Positions 32,056 to 41,900 of a DNA stretch of 42,654 nucleotides are shown one piece after another; position 1 is the stretch's first letter; the number at the start of each line of letters is the position of its first letter. Origin of the DNA: Myxococcaceae bacterium (GTDB lineage: Bacteria; Myxococcota; Myxococcia; Myxococcales; Myxococcaceae); contig JAIBBR010000031.1 in NCBI GenBank assembly GCA_019694575.1, forward strand, positions 1-42,654. The letters run 5' to 3'. Under the pieces are notes generated by a model. That model saw only the letters and a program-made list of their open reading frames with translations. It did no database searches and was not told the origin of the DNA. The position numbers were made by a program, and so were the translations under genes.

Positions 32056-33630
32056 ATGCCCCTTTTTGTATTTCTTAGCGCTGCGCTGCTGGCAGCAACG
32101 CCCTTTGCCGACGACACCGACTCTCAGCAAGGGCTGCCTTTTCCCGTTAGGGTGGTGGGCAACCGGGTGCTGCCCGAAGCCGTCTATACCGCGGTGCTGC
32201 GCCTGCCCGCCGACGCGCAGCCCAACGCCGAGACGGCCGAGAAAGTCGCCGCTGAGCTGCGCACGTTTTTGTTTCGTGCTGGCTACCGCATGGCCGAAGT
32301 GAAGGTATCGCGCCGCGACGACGGCCTCGAGGTGCTGGTCGACGAGGGGCAACTGCAACGGGTGCTTTTCAAAGGCGCGCTCACCCTGGCCCGCATTCGC
32401 GTGGCGCTGTCACTCAACGTGCCGTATGGCGTGTTCAACCAAGCTGACTTCGAAAAGCAGGTCGACGCGTTGTCTGAGCAGCTCAACGTGCCCATACTGT
32501 GGCAGCTGGTGCCGGTGCGTGAAGTGCACCACAGCGATTACCAGTTGAAAGAAGTACCGGTGATTCGCGGCGTGGCGTTGATCTCGCCGCAAGAGCGCTA
32601 CGAATTGCACATCAACGTCGGAGAGCCCGAATGGCCGGTGGGCTTGGGCGCTGACGTGCGCACCAGTTGGCTCGACGGGCTGGAAGTGGGCCTGCATTAT
32701 TTAGACACCGACCTGCTCTTTCGCGGCAGCCGCTGGCGCGCGGCGGCGAGCGGCGGGGTGGGTATGCGCGGGCAGATTTTCACTCCCAGCCTCACCCCCG
32801 CTTTCTCGCGCGGCACGCTGGAGTTTACCTGGCTGGGGCCTGCCATCGGCACCGTGGTGCGCCCGGTGTTCTCTCTGAAAGGCGAGCAAGTCAGCCGCCG
32901 CCGTGAAGACCTGCAAATCGACAGCTACCAATACACCGGGGCCGAGGCCACTGTGGCCGCCCAGCTCGAATTAGACAGCCGCATTTCGTTTTCAATTTAC
33001 GCGGGCGCGTACGTGCGCGGGTTATACGCGTTGAGCGGCCCCGGAGCGTCAGCACCGATGTTGGTAGAAGCGGGCGTGGTGCGGCCGTTGATTGGCGGCA
33101 GCGCGCGCATTCTCTTGTCTCCGTCAGACACCCGCACCGACTGGCGGCACGAAATCACCGCCAGCGGCCGCTTCAACTTTCAAATTGGCAACGCCGCTTC
33201 GTGGGGCGAAGCCAAGCTTCGCTACATGAAGACGTTTTTCTTCGGCTGGCACGAAATGCGGGTACGGGCCAATGGCGCCTTCTTGTGGGGCGCGGTGCTG
33301 TTTCACAACGAGCACCCCCTTGCTGACCCGTATTTGCGCGGTGTGTTCGGCGACATTTGGGTGCGGCGCGCCGCCAGTGCGTCAGTCGAGTTTCGCTTCT
33401 CGTTGGTGCGCGACGTGTTTCATGTCGGCCTTTATACCGACACCGCGGTGTACGGCTCGCGGCCTGACGTGGGCACCACCGTCAACCCGCTTTTCGGCAT
33501 TAGCTTTGGGCCGACGGTGAATTTTCTCGCCGAGGGCACCTTTCAATTCGACGCCATGTTGTCGATGGGCTTATTGCAAGACGGCAGGGTGCGCGTAGGC
33601 CCGCTGTTGCTCATCAACAAGGTGTTGTAG
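32056..33630 (+). CDS. Outer-membrane beta-barrel protein with POTRA-like domain (BamA/TamA-like), 524 aa
   Basis: A signal peptide (~1-18) is followed by one or two POTRA-like regions (~28-170): FPVRVVGNRVLPEAVY, AAELRTFLFRAGYRMAEVKV, LEVLVDEGQLQRVLFKG. From ~180 the sequence alternates polar and hydrophobic residues in ~10-residue strands with turns (ELHINVGEP, EVGLHYLDTDLLFRGSRW, SISFGPTVNFL-type), as expected of an outer-membrane barrel. The length, with a short POTRA part, is less than BamA and suits a small Omp85-like or TamA-like protein. It ends LLLINKVL with no aromatic terminal residue, whereas many barrels end in Phe. It is divergent from msrBA by 65 bp and followed by a small unknown gene. 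Confidence 0.75.
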   Translation: MPLFVFLSAALLAATPFADDTDSQQGLPFPVRVVGNRVLPEAVYTAVLRLPADAQPNAETAEKVAAELRTFLFRAGYRMAEVKVSRRDDGLEVLVDEGQLQRVLFKGALTLARIRVALSLNVPYGVFNQADFEKQVDALSEQLNVPILWQLVPVREVHHSDYQLKEVPVIRGVALISPQERYELHINVGEPEWPVGLGADVRTSWLDGLEVGLHYLDTDLLFRGSRWRAAASGGVGMRGQIFTPSLTPAFSRGTLEFTWLGPAIGTVVRPVFSLKGEQVSRRREDLQIDSYQYTGAEATVAAQLELDSRISFSIYAGAYVRGLYALSGPGASAPMLVEAGVVRPLIGGSARILLSPSDTRTDWRHEITASGRFNFQIGNAASWGEAKLRYMKTFFFGWHEMRVRANGAFLWGAVLFHNEHPLADPYLRGVFGDIWVRRAASASVEFRFSLVRDVFHVGLYTDTAVYGSRPDVGTTVNPLFGISFGPTVNFLAEGTFQFDAMLSMGLLQDGRVRVGPLLLINKVL

Positions 33631-33659
33631 GCCTTCGCTGCGTTATCAAAAGGAGCACC

Positions 33660-34097
33660 ATGCGTTTTCCTCCCCGGTTGGGACATTTGGCGACACGTTC
33701 GGTGATGGTGGCGAAGTTGGCTCCCACGTATGCCGCGTCACACGAAATTGACGACGAAGAAGCCGTCACTCGACTAGAGCGTGCAGTACACGGCGCGCTG
33801 CTCGAAGACTTGCTCGCCGCCAGCTGGGACGCGCTGCTCGGCACCACCTCGCGCCTCGACGAAGAAGGCTTGGTCGAAAAAGTAGCGCAAGCGTTGAAGA
33901 ATCGGCCGCAGCGGCCGGGGCGCGTGGCGCAGACGACTGCTGGGTGGAGCGCGTTTCTGGTGCGGGTCGACCTCGACCTGGGCATCGCCAGTGACGCCGC
34001 GCGACGGCTGCTCGAAACCGATGAAGGGCGAAAGCGCTCAGCGGCCGGTTTGGCCGAGGTTGGCAAGTTTCTCGCCGGTGAGCTGACCCGAAAATAG
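33660..34097 (+). CDS. Hypothetical protein, 145 aa
   Basis: Not recognised. The start is firm: AAAAGGAGCACC directly precedes the ATG. Residues ~30-145 are helical and acidic (IDDEEAVTRLERAVHGALLE, SRLDEEGLVEKVAQALK, SDAARRLLETDEG) with no signal peptide or membrane segment. It lies 29 bases after the barrel gene and 86 before the GreA/GreB-like gene. A small cytoplasmic protein of unknown role, perhaps cotranscribed with them. Confidence 0.65.
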   Translation: MRFPPRLGHLATRSVMVAKLAPTYAASHEIDDEEAVTRLERAVHGALLEDLLAASWDALLGTTSRLDEEGLVEKVAQALKNRPQRPGRVAQTTAGWSAFLVRVDLDLGIASDAARRLLETDEGRKRSAAGLAEVGKFLAGELTRK

Positions 34098-34183
34098 CGC
34101 CAGGTAAAAAACGAAAAAAACAGGGAAAGTCCGCCACCCTCCCAGGAAATTGCGCCCGGCTACCAGGCGTTTACCGTTCGGCC

Positions 34184-34639
34184 ATGGACAAGACTTTTCT
34201 CGTCGAGCAACTGCGCGCGAAGTTGAGCACTTTGGCCAACAGCTCGGCACGGGCGGCCGATGATGCGCGCACTGACGCGAAGACAGGCGCCAATCGCGCG
34301 GTGAATTTGGCGAAGGGCATCGTGCAGCGTTCTCACGAAGCATTGGCTGACGTTGAATTGCTCAGCACCTTCACCGTGCGGCCGCTCGCGCGCGGCGAAT
34401 TGATTGGCGTGGGCGCGGTGGTCGAACTCGAGAACGACGAGGGCTTGGGCCGTACCGTATTCATCGCTCCAGCAGGCGCGGGGCAGGAGCTGACTGGGCC
34501 TGGGGGTGACGGTTTTTTTCAGGTGGTGACGCCGCTTTCTCCCATGGGCCGCGCGTTGATGGGTAAGCGCGTGGGCGACACCATTGACTTCACCGTGCAG
34601 GGCGAAGTGACAGAATGGACCATCGTCTACGCGGCGTAG
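34184..34639 (+). CDS. GreA/GreB-family transcription factor-like protein, 151 aa
   Basis: The C-terminal half (~75-150) has the FKBP-like fold of Gre factors (GVGAVVELENDEGLGRTVFI ... VVTPLSPMGRALMGKRVGDT, ending VTEWTIVYA). The N-terminal half is helical with acidic residues (RAADDARTDAK) near the tip of a possible coiled coil, as needed in Gre proteins, which enter the RNA polymerase channel and stimulate transcript cleavage. It is a divergent member; the PLSPMGRALMGK block is the most secure match. The last 13 bases overlap the 3' end of the desaturase gene on the other strand. Confidence 0.75.
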   Translation: MDKTFLVEQLRAKLSTLANSSARAADDARTDAKTGANRAVNLAKGIVQRSHEALADVELLSTFTVRPLARGELIGVGAVVELENDEGLGRTVFIAPAGAGQELTGPGGDGFFQVVTPLSPMGRALMGKRVGDTIDFTVQGEVTEWTIVYAA

Positions 34640-35307
34640 TGAAGCGCTCCGCTCGGCAATTTGGGGTGTTGGTGGTGCTGGTCATGAAAGGCCAGGCTGA
34701 TGAGTACGGCGCTGCGGGTCCACGCCCATTTTTGCAACAGGTGACGCGCACGCGGCGGCAAGCGGTGGCCCAAGTAAGACGCCCAGACTGAAGCAGTCAG
34801 TTGCATGGCAATGGCGGCCAATAACCAGCCAGTACCGGCAACGTTGCGCGTGGCGAGCACCCATGTCACCACCGCCATGGCGGCGAATGTTTCGACCATG
34901 AGCCACCGGCGTTCTCGGCCTTGGGTGGCGAAAAACGCTTCACGTCGGCACGCGGCAGCATTCACCGGCCCGATGCGCAGTGCGCCCCAAAAAGTTTCGC
35001 GGGCTCCCGCACCTTCGACGTCGTCGGCGGCGAGCGGCCGGGCGTGGTGGCGGGCGTGGAGCAAACGCATGCCATGGCTGGGAAAGAGCAGCGGCACCGA
35101 CATCACCGCCAACAACCCGTCGTTGAGCTTTCGCGGCAAGCCCAGTGAGCCATGGGCCAGGTCGTGGTTGAGACCGAAGGCCATAAGGTAGACAAGCACT
35201 CCTGCGATGCAGGCAAGCAGCGGGTGATTCGCGCTCAAAGCCAGCAGCGTGAGTGATGTCACCAACCGCGCCCCGTGGGCAATGAGCAAATGGGTGTTGC
35301 GCGCCAT
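34627..35307 (-). CDS. Fatty acid desaturase family protein, 226 aa
   Basis: Three His boxes are present: NHDLAHGS (~46-53), HARHHARP (~83-90) and HDQHHQHP (~207-214), which hold the two iron atoms. Between them are hydrophobic segments (LLACIAGVLVYLMAFGL, TGWLLAAIAMQLTASVW). It is shorter than classic acyl-lipid desaturases (about 300-350 residues) and may act on another lipid, as do carotenoid hydroxylase- or ketolase-like members. ATG 35307 is chosen because GGAGGCG lies just upstream; a GTG at 35319 is also open. It is convergent with the Gre-like gene. Confidence 0.85.
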   Translation of the reverse strand: MARNTHLLIAHGARLVTSLTLLALSANHPLLACIAGVLVYLMAFGLNHDLAHGSLGLPRKLNDGLLAVMSVPLLFPSHGMRLLHARHHARPLAADDVEGAGARETFWGALRIGPVNAAACRREAFFATQGRERRWLMVETFAAMAVVTWVLATRNVAGTGWLLAAIAMQLTASVWASYLGHRLPPRARHLLQKWAWTRSAVLISLAFHDQHHQHPKLPSGALHYAA

Positions 35308-35391
35308 TTTCGCCTCCACACGCTGATACCGGGGCGGAGGTCGGCGGTTGCGGCGGTAAGGTGTCAGACTTTACATATTGTCGTTCGCGGG

Positions 35392-35489
35392 GGTCGCCGA
35401 AACGCCGATTTGACTTCGCCGGGCATCGGCAGAAGCCCTTGAAAGGCCGACAAGCATTCTTGCGGGCTTCTTCCTTGCGCGGCTCGCAA
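35392..35489 (-). repeat. 98-bp dispersed repeat, copy 2
   Basis: The reverse complement matches copy 1 (17337-17434) at 94 of 98 positions, with no gaps and no homology beyond the ends. The copy 2 flanks lack the 22-bp inverted repeat seen around copy 1. Both copies are open in the same frame (LRAAQGRSPQECLSAFQGLL...). The copy lies 85 bases upstream of the desaturase gene. Confidence 0.85.
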
Positions 35490-35965
35490 CCCACTGGATG
35501 CGGATCCATCAAATCTGCGGCTGAAGCGAGCAATTTTGCAGATGGTTTCGCGACGCGTTAGCGAGGCCACTCGTCGCGACGGCTGTGCAAGAAATCGAAA
35601 TCACTGCTGAATTGATGAATGCGGATTTAGTGGGCTTTGGGCTCAAGTCCTCCCGTGCCTCGCTTCAAGCGTCGGCTCCAATGAGAGGTGCCGGGTCGAA
35701 GTGCGGCGCTTGGTTGCCATTTAGATTTTTTGCTCGGGTGACTGTGTGGCCGCCTCACGCTCAAGCGACTGAACTGTGAGCCAAACGGTGAAATTTTTTC
35801 ACCATTCAGCACCCAGTTCTCGCCCGAAGCCGTTCCACGTCTGTCGACAGCTGAACGAAGGCTTCCAAGCCCCTTTCAGCCATGAGAGCACGTCGGCACC
35901 CAGACGCTGACGAGACATTCAACCCGCCTTGGGTCCCGTTTGAGCCATCGACTCTTTGTGCCTCC
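35490..35965. other. Gene-free stretch with one hairpin
   Basis: No gene is visible. GGTGAAA-TTT-TTTCACC at 35787-35803 is a perfect 7-bp hairpin, 163 bases downstream of the giant gene on its strand; it may end that transcript, though the T run is in the loop and not after it. Confidence 0.35.
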
Positions 35966-38900
35966 TCAGTGCGAGCTGCTCACCCGGGCCGGCTGACGGC
36001 GGCGAATGAAGAGCGCCCACATCAACGCCGCGAGCCCCAAGCCCAACGAGCCCGCGCTGCTGTTACAGCCACAGCCGCCGCCGGCCAGGTACAGCTCATG
36101 CTTTTTGACGGTGATGTTCACGTCTACGCGCGGGCCTGAGCCTTCGCTGACACCAACGGTGTGCTCGCCGTCAGACAGCTTGTCGGGCAAGGTAAAGGTC
36201 CAGTTGCCGTTTTCGTCGACGACTGCGGTGCCGACCGGGTTGCCATCGACATAGACGGTGATGATTGTACCCGGGGTGCCCGTACCCTTGATGACCACCG
36301 GCAACACCGGGTCGACTTCGCTGCCTGGCGTGGGCGACGTAATCGTCGGCCCCACACTCTGGTGCGAAGGCACGTTGAACGCCACTGGGCTGCTTTCGGG
36401 CCCCACGTTGCCCGCCGCGTCGGTCGACTTCGCCGTCACACTGTGCATGCCTTGCGGCAGGGCGACCGTCGAGGTGAATGACCAGTTGCCGTTGCTGTCG
36501 GCCGTCACCGTGCCCACTTGCACGCCGTCGACGAAGACGGCCACCGTGGCACCCGGCTCTGAAGTACCGCTGTAGGTCGGCAACGACGTGGTGTCACTGC
36601 CCGCGGCTGGGGCGGTAATCACCGGCGCCTGGGGAGCCAGCGTGTCTTTGAGCACCTGCTGGGTGGCCATGCCCGTGCCTGCGCCGTTCATCTGCTGCGC
36701 GACGACACTGACCTGCGCCGCGTCGGGCACTTGAGAGACGTCGAGGGTGACAGAGAACATGCCCATGTTGCAGGCCACCATCGCCGTCGCCGAACCCACG
36801 GTGACCGTGACATTGCCCGAGCCCGTGCTGCAGGTACCTGACACCGGGTACATCGCCGCGTTGGCGCCGTTGATGGCGACCAGCGTGCCCAAGGTAACCG
36901 TGGGCGCGGCGGTGACCGTGATGGTGACGGGCGTCGAAGGCGGGCTGACGTTGCCCGCGCCGTCTTCTTGCGTCGCCACCAGCTCGTGCAGGCCGGGAGC
37001 CAACGTGCTGTTGCAGCTCCAGTTGCCCATGGCGTCGACCGTGGCCACGCACACCGTCATGCCCATTTCAGTCACCGTCACCTTGGCCCCTGGCTCACCG
37101 GTGCCCGAAATCACCGGGTTCATGCCTACGGGGCCGGCAGGAGGCGTAATCACCGGCGCCAGCGGCGCCATGGCGTCTTTCGCCGCGGTACCTGTCGCCT
37201 TGCCCGTGCCCGCCGAGTTGGTCTGCGAGGCGCTTACCGTCACCATCGCCGCATCAGGCTCGGCGCTGACGTCGAGTTGCGTGCTGAACAGGTCCATCGT
37301 GCAGGCCACCGTGGTGGTGATGGCGCCCACCGCAATGGTGACCATGCCCTCTGAGCTCTCGCAGGTACCGGCCACCAGGTACATCGCCACGTTGGCCGCG
37401 TTGATGGGTGCCAGCGGAGCCAGCGTCACGTCGGGCAGGTTGGCCACCGTGAAGTCATGCGGAGCCGACTGCGGGCTGCTGTTACCCACCGCGTCAACCT
37501 GCTCAGCGGTGACCGTGTGCGGCCCAACCCCCAACGTGGTGGCGCAGCTGAAGTTGCCCAAACCGTCGGCTTGCACGGTGCAAACGACGTTCATGCCTTC
37601 ACGCACTGTCACCACCGCGCGCGGTTCAGCAGTGCCGGTAATGACTGGGTTTTCGCTCACCGTACCCATGGCGGCCGGCGTCACGAAGACGGGCGGTAAC
37701 ACCGTCGCGTCTTTGGTCGTCTGTTGGGTGTCGCTGCCTGTGCCGTTGGGGTCGGTTTGAGAAGCAGTGACGGCGATATTGGTGCCGTCGGGCAACGCCG
37801 ATACATCGACCGTGGTGGCAAACTGACCCGCGGTGCAGGCCGTCGTCGCCATCACCGAGCCCACCGTGATGCTCACCGTGCCGCTGCCCAAGCTGCACGT
37901 ACCCGCCACCGGGTAGCTCGCGGCATTGGCCAGGGTGATGGTGCCCGGCACGTTGAGCGCCACCGACGGCACCAGGCCCACAGTGAAGTCACGCGGCATC
38001 GAGGGAGGGCTGGGGTTGCCGTAGGTGTCGACCATCGACACGGTGATGCTGTGCGGGCCAACCGGCAAGGTGGTGGCACACGACCAGTTACCGCTGCTGT
38101 TGGCCGTGGCGGTGCACACCGTCATGCCATTTTCGGTGACGGTCACCGTCGCGCCGGGCTCGGTAAGACCGCTGACCGAGGGGTTGGCTCCGGTGGTGCC
38201 TCCTTGCGTCGGGCTGGCCACCGTCGGTGCGACAGCCACCGTGTCTTTGCCCGTGGGCTTGGCGTCGATACCAGTGCCCGAGACGTTGGTCTGCGACGCA
38301 GCCACGGTGATGGGCGCGTTGTCCGCCAGCGCCGACACATTCAACGACGTCGAGAACATGCCCGCGGTGCAGGCCGTGCTCGCGGTGATACTGCCCACCG
38401 AAAGCGTCACGTCGCCCGCGCCCGTGGTGCACGTGCCGCTCACCGGGTAAAGCGAAGCATTGGCCGCGTTAATCAGCGCCGGCGTCGCCACCGTCACCGC
38501 CGGCACGTTGGCCACGGTGAAGCTTACGTTGGCCGGCACGCTGGTGTTGCCCACCACGTCGGTTTGTGTCGCCGTCAAGGCATGCGGCCCCACCGCCAAG
38601 GTGCTCGGGCAGCTGAAGGTGCCGGTATTTGACGCCGTCACCGTGCAGATGACCGTGCTGCCTTCGCGCACCGTGACGCTGGCGCCCGGCTCAGCCGCGC
38701 CGGTGACAGTCGGGTTGACCGCGACACGTTGGCCATTGGCCGGGTTGGTAAAGACGGGCGGGGCCACCAAGGTGTCTTTCACTGTATTCTGGGTGTCGCG
38801 ACTCGAGCCCGCCACGGTGGTTTGCGCAGCGCTCACCGCCAGCGGGTTGACGTCGGCAATCGCGCTCACGTCGACTTGGGTGGTGAAAGCATTCATCGTG

Positions 38901-41900
38901 CAACTCGCTGTCGCCACCACCGAGCCAATGGTGATGAGCACTGAGCCGGCTCCGCTGGTGCAGGTACCGGCCACGGTGTAGGCGGCAGCGTTGGCGGCGC
39001 TCACCGCAGGCGGTGCAGTCAGCACCACCACCGGGGTGGGCGCCACGTCGAAGGTGGTGGGCGCCGAAGCCGCGCTGGTGTTACCCGCCACGTCGACTTG
39101 CGAAACGGTGACCGTGTGGCTGCCCGCGGTCAACGTCGACGCGCAGGTCCACGCGCCCATCATGTCGGCGGTGGCGGTGCAAACCGTATTCATGCCTTCG
39201 CTGACGGTGATCAGCGCGCCTGGTTCAGCCGTGCCCGACATCGCCGGGTTCGGCGCCACCGTGCTGCCGTTGGCCGGCGAGACCAACACCGGAGCTGCGA
39301 CGGTGGTGTCTTTGCGCGTGGTCAACGTCACGGTGCTGGTGCCCGAAGCATTGGTTTGGGTGGCGGTGACGTCGACGCTCGCCGCGTCAGCCAACGCCGA
39401 GACGTCGAGCGTGGCGCTGAAAACACCCGCCGTGCAGGTGGCGGTGCCCATCACGGTACCGACCAAGAGGTTCACGGTGCCGGCTCCCGTCACGCAAGTG
39501 CCCGAAACCGGGTACGCGGTGGCGTTGGCAGCGCTGATGACCGCCGGAGCGTCGAGCGTGACCATCGGCGCCGTGGGAATCGAGAAGGTCACCGCCGCCG
39601 AAGCGCTGCTGGTGTTGCCCGCCGTGTCGACTTGCGTCGCGGTGACGGTGTGCGAGCCGCTCATCAGCGTCGAGTTGCAGGTCCACGCGCCGAGCGCATT
39701 GGCGGTGGTGGAACAAACCACGGTCATGCCCTCGCGCACGGTGACGGTGGCGTTACCTTCAGAGGTACCGGTGAGGGTCGGGCCGGGAGCCACCACGTCG
39801 CCATCGGCGGGGCTGGCGATGGTCGGCGGCGCCGCGACAGTGTCTTTTCGGGTGGTGCCGTTGGCCGAGCCGATACCCGTGATGTTGGCTTGCGACGCCA
39901 GCACGTTGATGCTCGCGTTGTCAGGCACTGCAGAGACGTCGAGCGCGGCGGTGAAGGTGCCCATGTTGCAGGCCACCATCGCAATCACGGTGCTCACCGA
40001 GACCGTGACCGAGCCTTGGCCCGCCGAGCAAGTGCCCGTGACGGGGTACGCGGTGGCGTTCGCTGAAGCAATGACCGCCAGCGTATTCAATGTCACCACC
40101 GGCGCCCCGGGAATGGTGAAGTGGCGATCAGCCGTGGCCACGCTGGTGTTGCCAGCCACGTCGACCTGCGTGGCGGCGACGGTATGCATGCCAATGGCCA
40201 AGGTCGAATTGCATGACCAGTCGCCCGAGGTATCGACGACCGCGGTGCACACCACGGTCATGCCTTCACGCACAGTGACAGTGGCGCCGATTTCACCGGT
40301 ACCCGTAAGCGTCGGGTCGGGAGCGACGACCCCGCCTTCAACCGGCGTGGCAATGACCGGCGCGGCGACCACGGTGTCTTTGCTGGTCACCGCGTTGGCA
40401 GTACCGGTGCCCGCAATGTTGGTCTGCGAAGCGCTGACGGCAATGCCCGCGCCGTCCATCAAGGTTGCGACATTGAGTGTGGTGGTGAAAGCTCCCGCCG
40501 CGCACGCCGTGGTGCCCGTCACCGTCCCAACGCTGACAGAAACGGTGCCCGACGCCGTGGTGCAGGTACCGCTGACGGGGTAACTGGCCGCGTTCGCCGC
40601 GTTGATGACGCCAGGGCTGTTCAACGTCACCGCGGGCACGCCGGTCACCGTAAAGCTTGTGTTGGGCGAAGCCGCGCTGGTGTTGCCAGCCACATCGACT
40701 TGGGTGGCATTCAGGGTGTGCATGCCGATGCCGAGCGACGAGTTGCAGCTAAAGTTGCCCATGCCGTTGGCGGTGGTGGTGCACACCACCGTCATGCCTT
40801 CACGCACCGTTACCGTGGCCCCTGCTTCGGCTGTGCCGCTGATTTGCGGGTTGGGCGCGACGGTCGACGCCATCGCCGGTGAGACAATGGCGGGAGGCGC
40901 CACGGTGGTGTCTTTCGTCGTCGTCGCATTTGCCGTGCCCGTGCCAGTGACGGTGGTTTGCGAAACAGTGACGGCCAACCCGGTGCCGTCCATCAAACCC
41001 GAAACGTTCAGGTTGGCGGTGAAGACGCCCAAGGTGCACAGCGCGGTGCCGTTGACCGTCTCTATTGAAATAGAAACGTTGCCCGCCAACGTGTCGCAGG
41101 TGCCCGACACGGTGTAAGCCGTGGCGTTGGCTGCGTTGATGATGCCTGGCGTGTTGAGGGTCACGTTCGGCACCGCGGGAATGGTGAAGAAGCGGTTCGG
41201 CGACGCCGCGCTGGTGTTGTTCGCCAAGTCAGTTTGGGTGGCGTTGATGGTGTGGTTGCCCGTGCCGAGCGTGGTGGAGCAGCTCCAGTTGCCCATGCCG
41301 TTGACGGTGGCGGTGCAAACCACGGCCATGCCTTCGCGCACGGTGACGGTGGCACCCACTTCGCCGGTGCCGGTGATGGTGGGGTTCGGCGCGACGAACG
41401 ACAGCGCAGCCGGGGTCGAAATGACTGGCGCGACAATGGTGGTGTCTTTCGAGGTGAGGGCGTTGGCGGTATCAGTACCTGTGACGTTGGTCTGCGACGC
41501 GCTGACGGCAATCATCGTACCGTCGGGCACCGCGGTGACGTTCAGGTTGGTGGTGAAGGTGCCGCCTGCACAAGCCGCGGTGCCGTTGACTCCGCCGACA
41601 GAGACTGAGACGTTGCCTTGGCCCGTGCTGCAGGTACCGCTCACCGGGTAGCTGGCCCGGTTCGCCACGTTGATGACCGCGGGCATGTTCAGAGTAACCA
41701 CAGGCGCCGCGGGAACCGAGAAGGTGCGGTTCGCCGAAGCAGCGCTGGTGTTATTCGCCGCGTCTGTCTGCGTGGCGTTGATGGTGTGCGAGCCGACGCC
41801 CAAACTCGAAGCGCAGCTCCAGTTGCCCGCGCCGTTGACGACGCCGCTGCACACCACGGCCATGCCTTCGCGCACCGTAACCGTCGCGCCAACTTCACCC

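Noticed and set aside
38991-40583. A 530-codon open frame on the + strand opposite the giant repeat gene, with others at 36.7-37.8, 38.5-39.0 and 41.1-41.7 kb
   Set aside because: They are the antisense of GC-rich Ala/Val/Thr-rich repeats and recur with the same 534-bp period; they lack ribosome sites and give Val/Thr/Ala-rich nonsense.
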